Source: Nautilus pompilius
Taxonomy: Eukaryota > Mollusca > Cephalopoda > Nautilida > Nautilidae
Length of the DNA stretch: 64,000 nucleotides
NCBI GenBank assembly: GCA_018389105.1
Contig: JACATO010001097.1
Coordinates: forward strand, 186,001 to 250,000
Direction of reading: 5' to 3'
Positions 62,648 through 64,000 of the stretch are shown here, piece after piece. A model generated the notes under the pieces. That model was not told the DNA's origin. It did no database searches and saw only the letters and a list, made by a program, of their open reading frames with translations. A program made the position numbers and the translations under genes. Within the stretch, counting starts at the first letter, position 1. Each line of letters starts with the position of its first letter.

Positions 62648-63033
62648 GAGAGAGAGAGAGACACAGAGAGAGAGCGTTGACGTCATTACACAGAGAGATG
62701 ACGTCATTAGAGAGATTACGTCATTACACAGAGAGATGCTGTCATTACACGCTGAGGAGGGTGTGACGTCATTAAAGAGAGGGAGCGCTGACGTCATTAC
62801 ACAGAGAGATGACGTCATTACACGCTGAGGAGGATGTGATGTCATTAGAGGGATGACGTCATTACACGCTGGGGAGGATATGACGTCATTAGAGAGATGA
62901 TGTCACTACCCAGAGAGATGATGTCATTACACGCTGAGGAGGATGTGACGTCATTAGAGAGATAACGTCATTACACAGAGAGATGATGTCATTACACGCT
63001 GAGGAGGATGTGACGTCATTAGAGAGAGAAAGA
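62648..63033 (+). repeat. TGACGTCA array, 'cacgctgaggagg' subfamily
   Basis: (GA)n followed by units of gatgacgtcattacacagag alternating with longer units containing cattacacgctgaggaggat before tgacgtcattagagag. The alternating long and short units give a period near 90-100 bp. It ends in (GA)n. Open frames across it are artefacts. Confidence 0.94.
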
Positions 63034-63527
63034 GAGTTAAAAACCCGGAAATAATCGATAGTTTATGAATGAGAATTTAAAGGTAAAGAAACCAAAATCG
63101 AAGTGAATTATAAGTGTGTATTACAGAACAGGTTTTATAAACGCAAACACTCAGATAATTTTTGTATAAATACTCAAGATGGTTGCAAACTAATAGTTCT
63201 AAAATGTAGAATTTGTTAACATTGGGTGACGGTCTCGGAGCCGGGCATTCAAGATGATAATTAGCGTGGGTTATTTGGAAAGGAAATTCGATTTTTTAAT
63301 TAGTCTTTAGCAAGTAAACAATATAAGTATTCCCGAGGCTTTAGCCATTGTTCGATCAAAAAGCACTCGTCGCTGCTGATTTCGGGGTGAGGGATTTCGA
63401 GAAGAAAGTTCAATGAAGAAACTCGGTTGCACGCAAAAATGTATGGGCTCTCGGCGGGGGCTAGTTTTTATTTTGCTCTATAAAAATTCTTCACGTATTT
63501 TTTTTAAGTTGTGTATTGATAGGGAAA

Positions 63528-63557
63528 AGCTATATATATATATATTTTTTTTTTTTA
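63528..63557. repeat. (TA)n plus T-run composite microsatellite
   Basis: About seven TA units followed by about 12 T. It is the reverse-strand form of the A-run/(TA)n composites at 18.4 and 24.4 kb. Confidence 0.9.
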
Positions 63558-64000
63558 CCGCCATTATGTCTGTCAGACGCTTTAAATTCAGCGAAATAAC
63601 GATTGGTTTTGAAATACATTTACAAAACAAACGAATATTTGTAAAGTAACAAAAACCCGGCAATAAGATTAAAGCTTCCCAGATCCCCTCGTGAGATCAT
63701 CGACTCTGAAATCATTTCCGGTAATTTCTTTTCTTCTTTTAACATTTAAAATCGCTGGAGTTCCCTCCCCTCCTCTAAGGAGATTAAAAAAAAAAAAACG
63801 AAGGTGGCGGCCAAAACGAAACGAAACTTTCAAAAATATTTCAAACTTTATCATGAAAAAAAAAAATCAAAAGAAGACAATTAATTTACAGACCAAATGG
63901 CGGATGTTACACCTTTAAAAAAAAACAAAACTGGAATTTGTTCTGTTGTCGGTAGTTGTAAAAGTCTTGACACGGTGCCGGCTGCGGGTGGTCCGACAAG

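Larger units (their letters stand above)
53877..64000. other. 10 kb with repeats and unconvincing ORFs
   Basis: No exon could be assigned. 54-55.6 kb is mixed sequence and 55.7-56.45 kb is very AT-rich. 56.75-57.9 kb has several adjacent + strand frames (56772-56960, 57132-57344, 57248-57553, 57671-57886) that could be a decayed retrocopy or transposon ORF, but I recognise no family. 59.4-61.1 kb is CpG-rich and could hold a promoter. The long frames at 59314-59811 (+) and 61499-62122 (-) have no recognisable domain. Confidence 0.45.

Overview
This is a window of animal nuclear DNA, not prokaryotic. It has spliced genes with GT-AG introns, Tc1/mariner-type and pogo/Tigger-type DNA transposon remnants, a MITE, a minisatellite and many microsatellites. 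The repeat style and CpG-rich intergenic DNA suggest a marine invertebrate, most likely a mollusc; this is an inference, and no marker gene fixes the species.

Two genes can be supported, both of the TMEM272-like four-transmembrane family, arranged tail to tail. Gene A is on the + strand. Its start lies left of the window, and five coding exons are visible (1630-1729, 2504-2611, 5878-5940, 10268-10474, 13290-13444), joined in consistent phase and ending at a TGA. Gene B is on the - strand. Its last three coding exons are at 29878-30046, 19701-19760 and 17985-18415; its 5' exon(s) were not found. The two genes share two intron positions and phases around a tiny exon encoding TM1. Gene A has one further intron that gene B lacks. 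The stop codons are about 4.5 kb apart.

Region by region: 1-17 kb is gene A and its 3' flank, AT-rich and CpG-poor, with decayed DNA transposons in its introns and downstream (pogo/Tigger at 3.7-4.5 kb, Tc1-like at 6.9-7.8, 8.9 and 14.7-15.3 kb). From about 17.5 kb rightward the DNA becomes CpG-rich and stays so. 18-30 kb is gene B with a 10-kb intron holding a 23-copy 39-bp minisatellite. 30-48 kb has no recognised exon but holds a polypurine/polypyrimidine tract, the first arrays of a repeat built on the palindrome TGACGTCA, a (TAA)n tract and a Tigger-like MITE. 48-50.5 kb has one isolated exon-like ORF with a perfect splice donor and an inverted pair of a dispersed element. 52.2-53.9 kb is a 1.6-kb TGACGTCA array, with smaller relatives at 56.5 and 62.7 kb. 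The rest (54-64 kb) shows only unconvincing ORFs, some in CpG-rich DNA.

I found no convincing new biological system. The most notable observations are the dispersed CREB/ATF-site satellite, the sharp CpG and repeat compartment change between two paralogous genes, the higher-order structure of the minisatellite, the inverted element pair at 48.6/50.0 kb, and a (TA)n-T tract directly at a gene B splice acceptor. All coordinates come from reading by eye; splice sites are inferred from sequence and phase, without transcript data.
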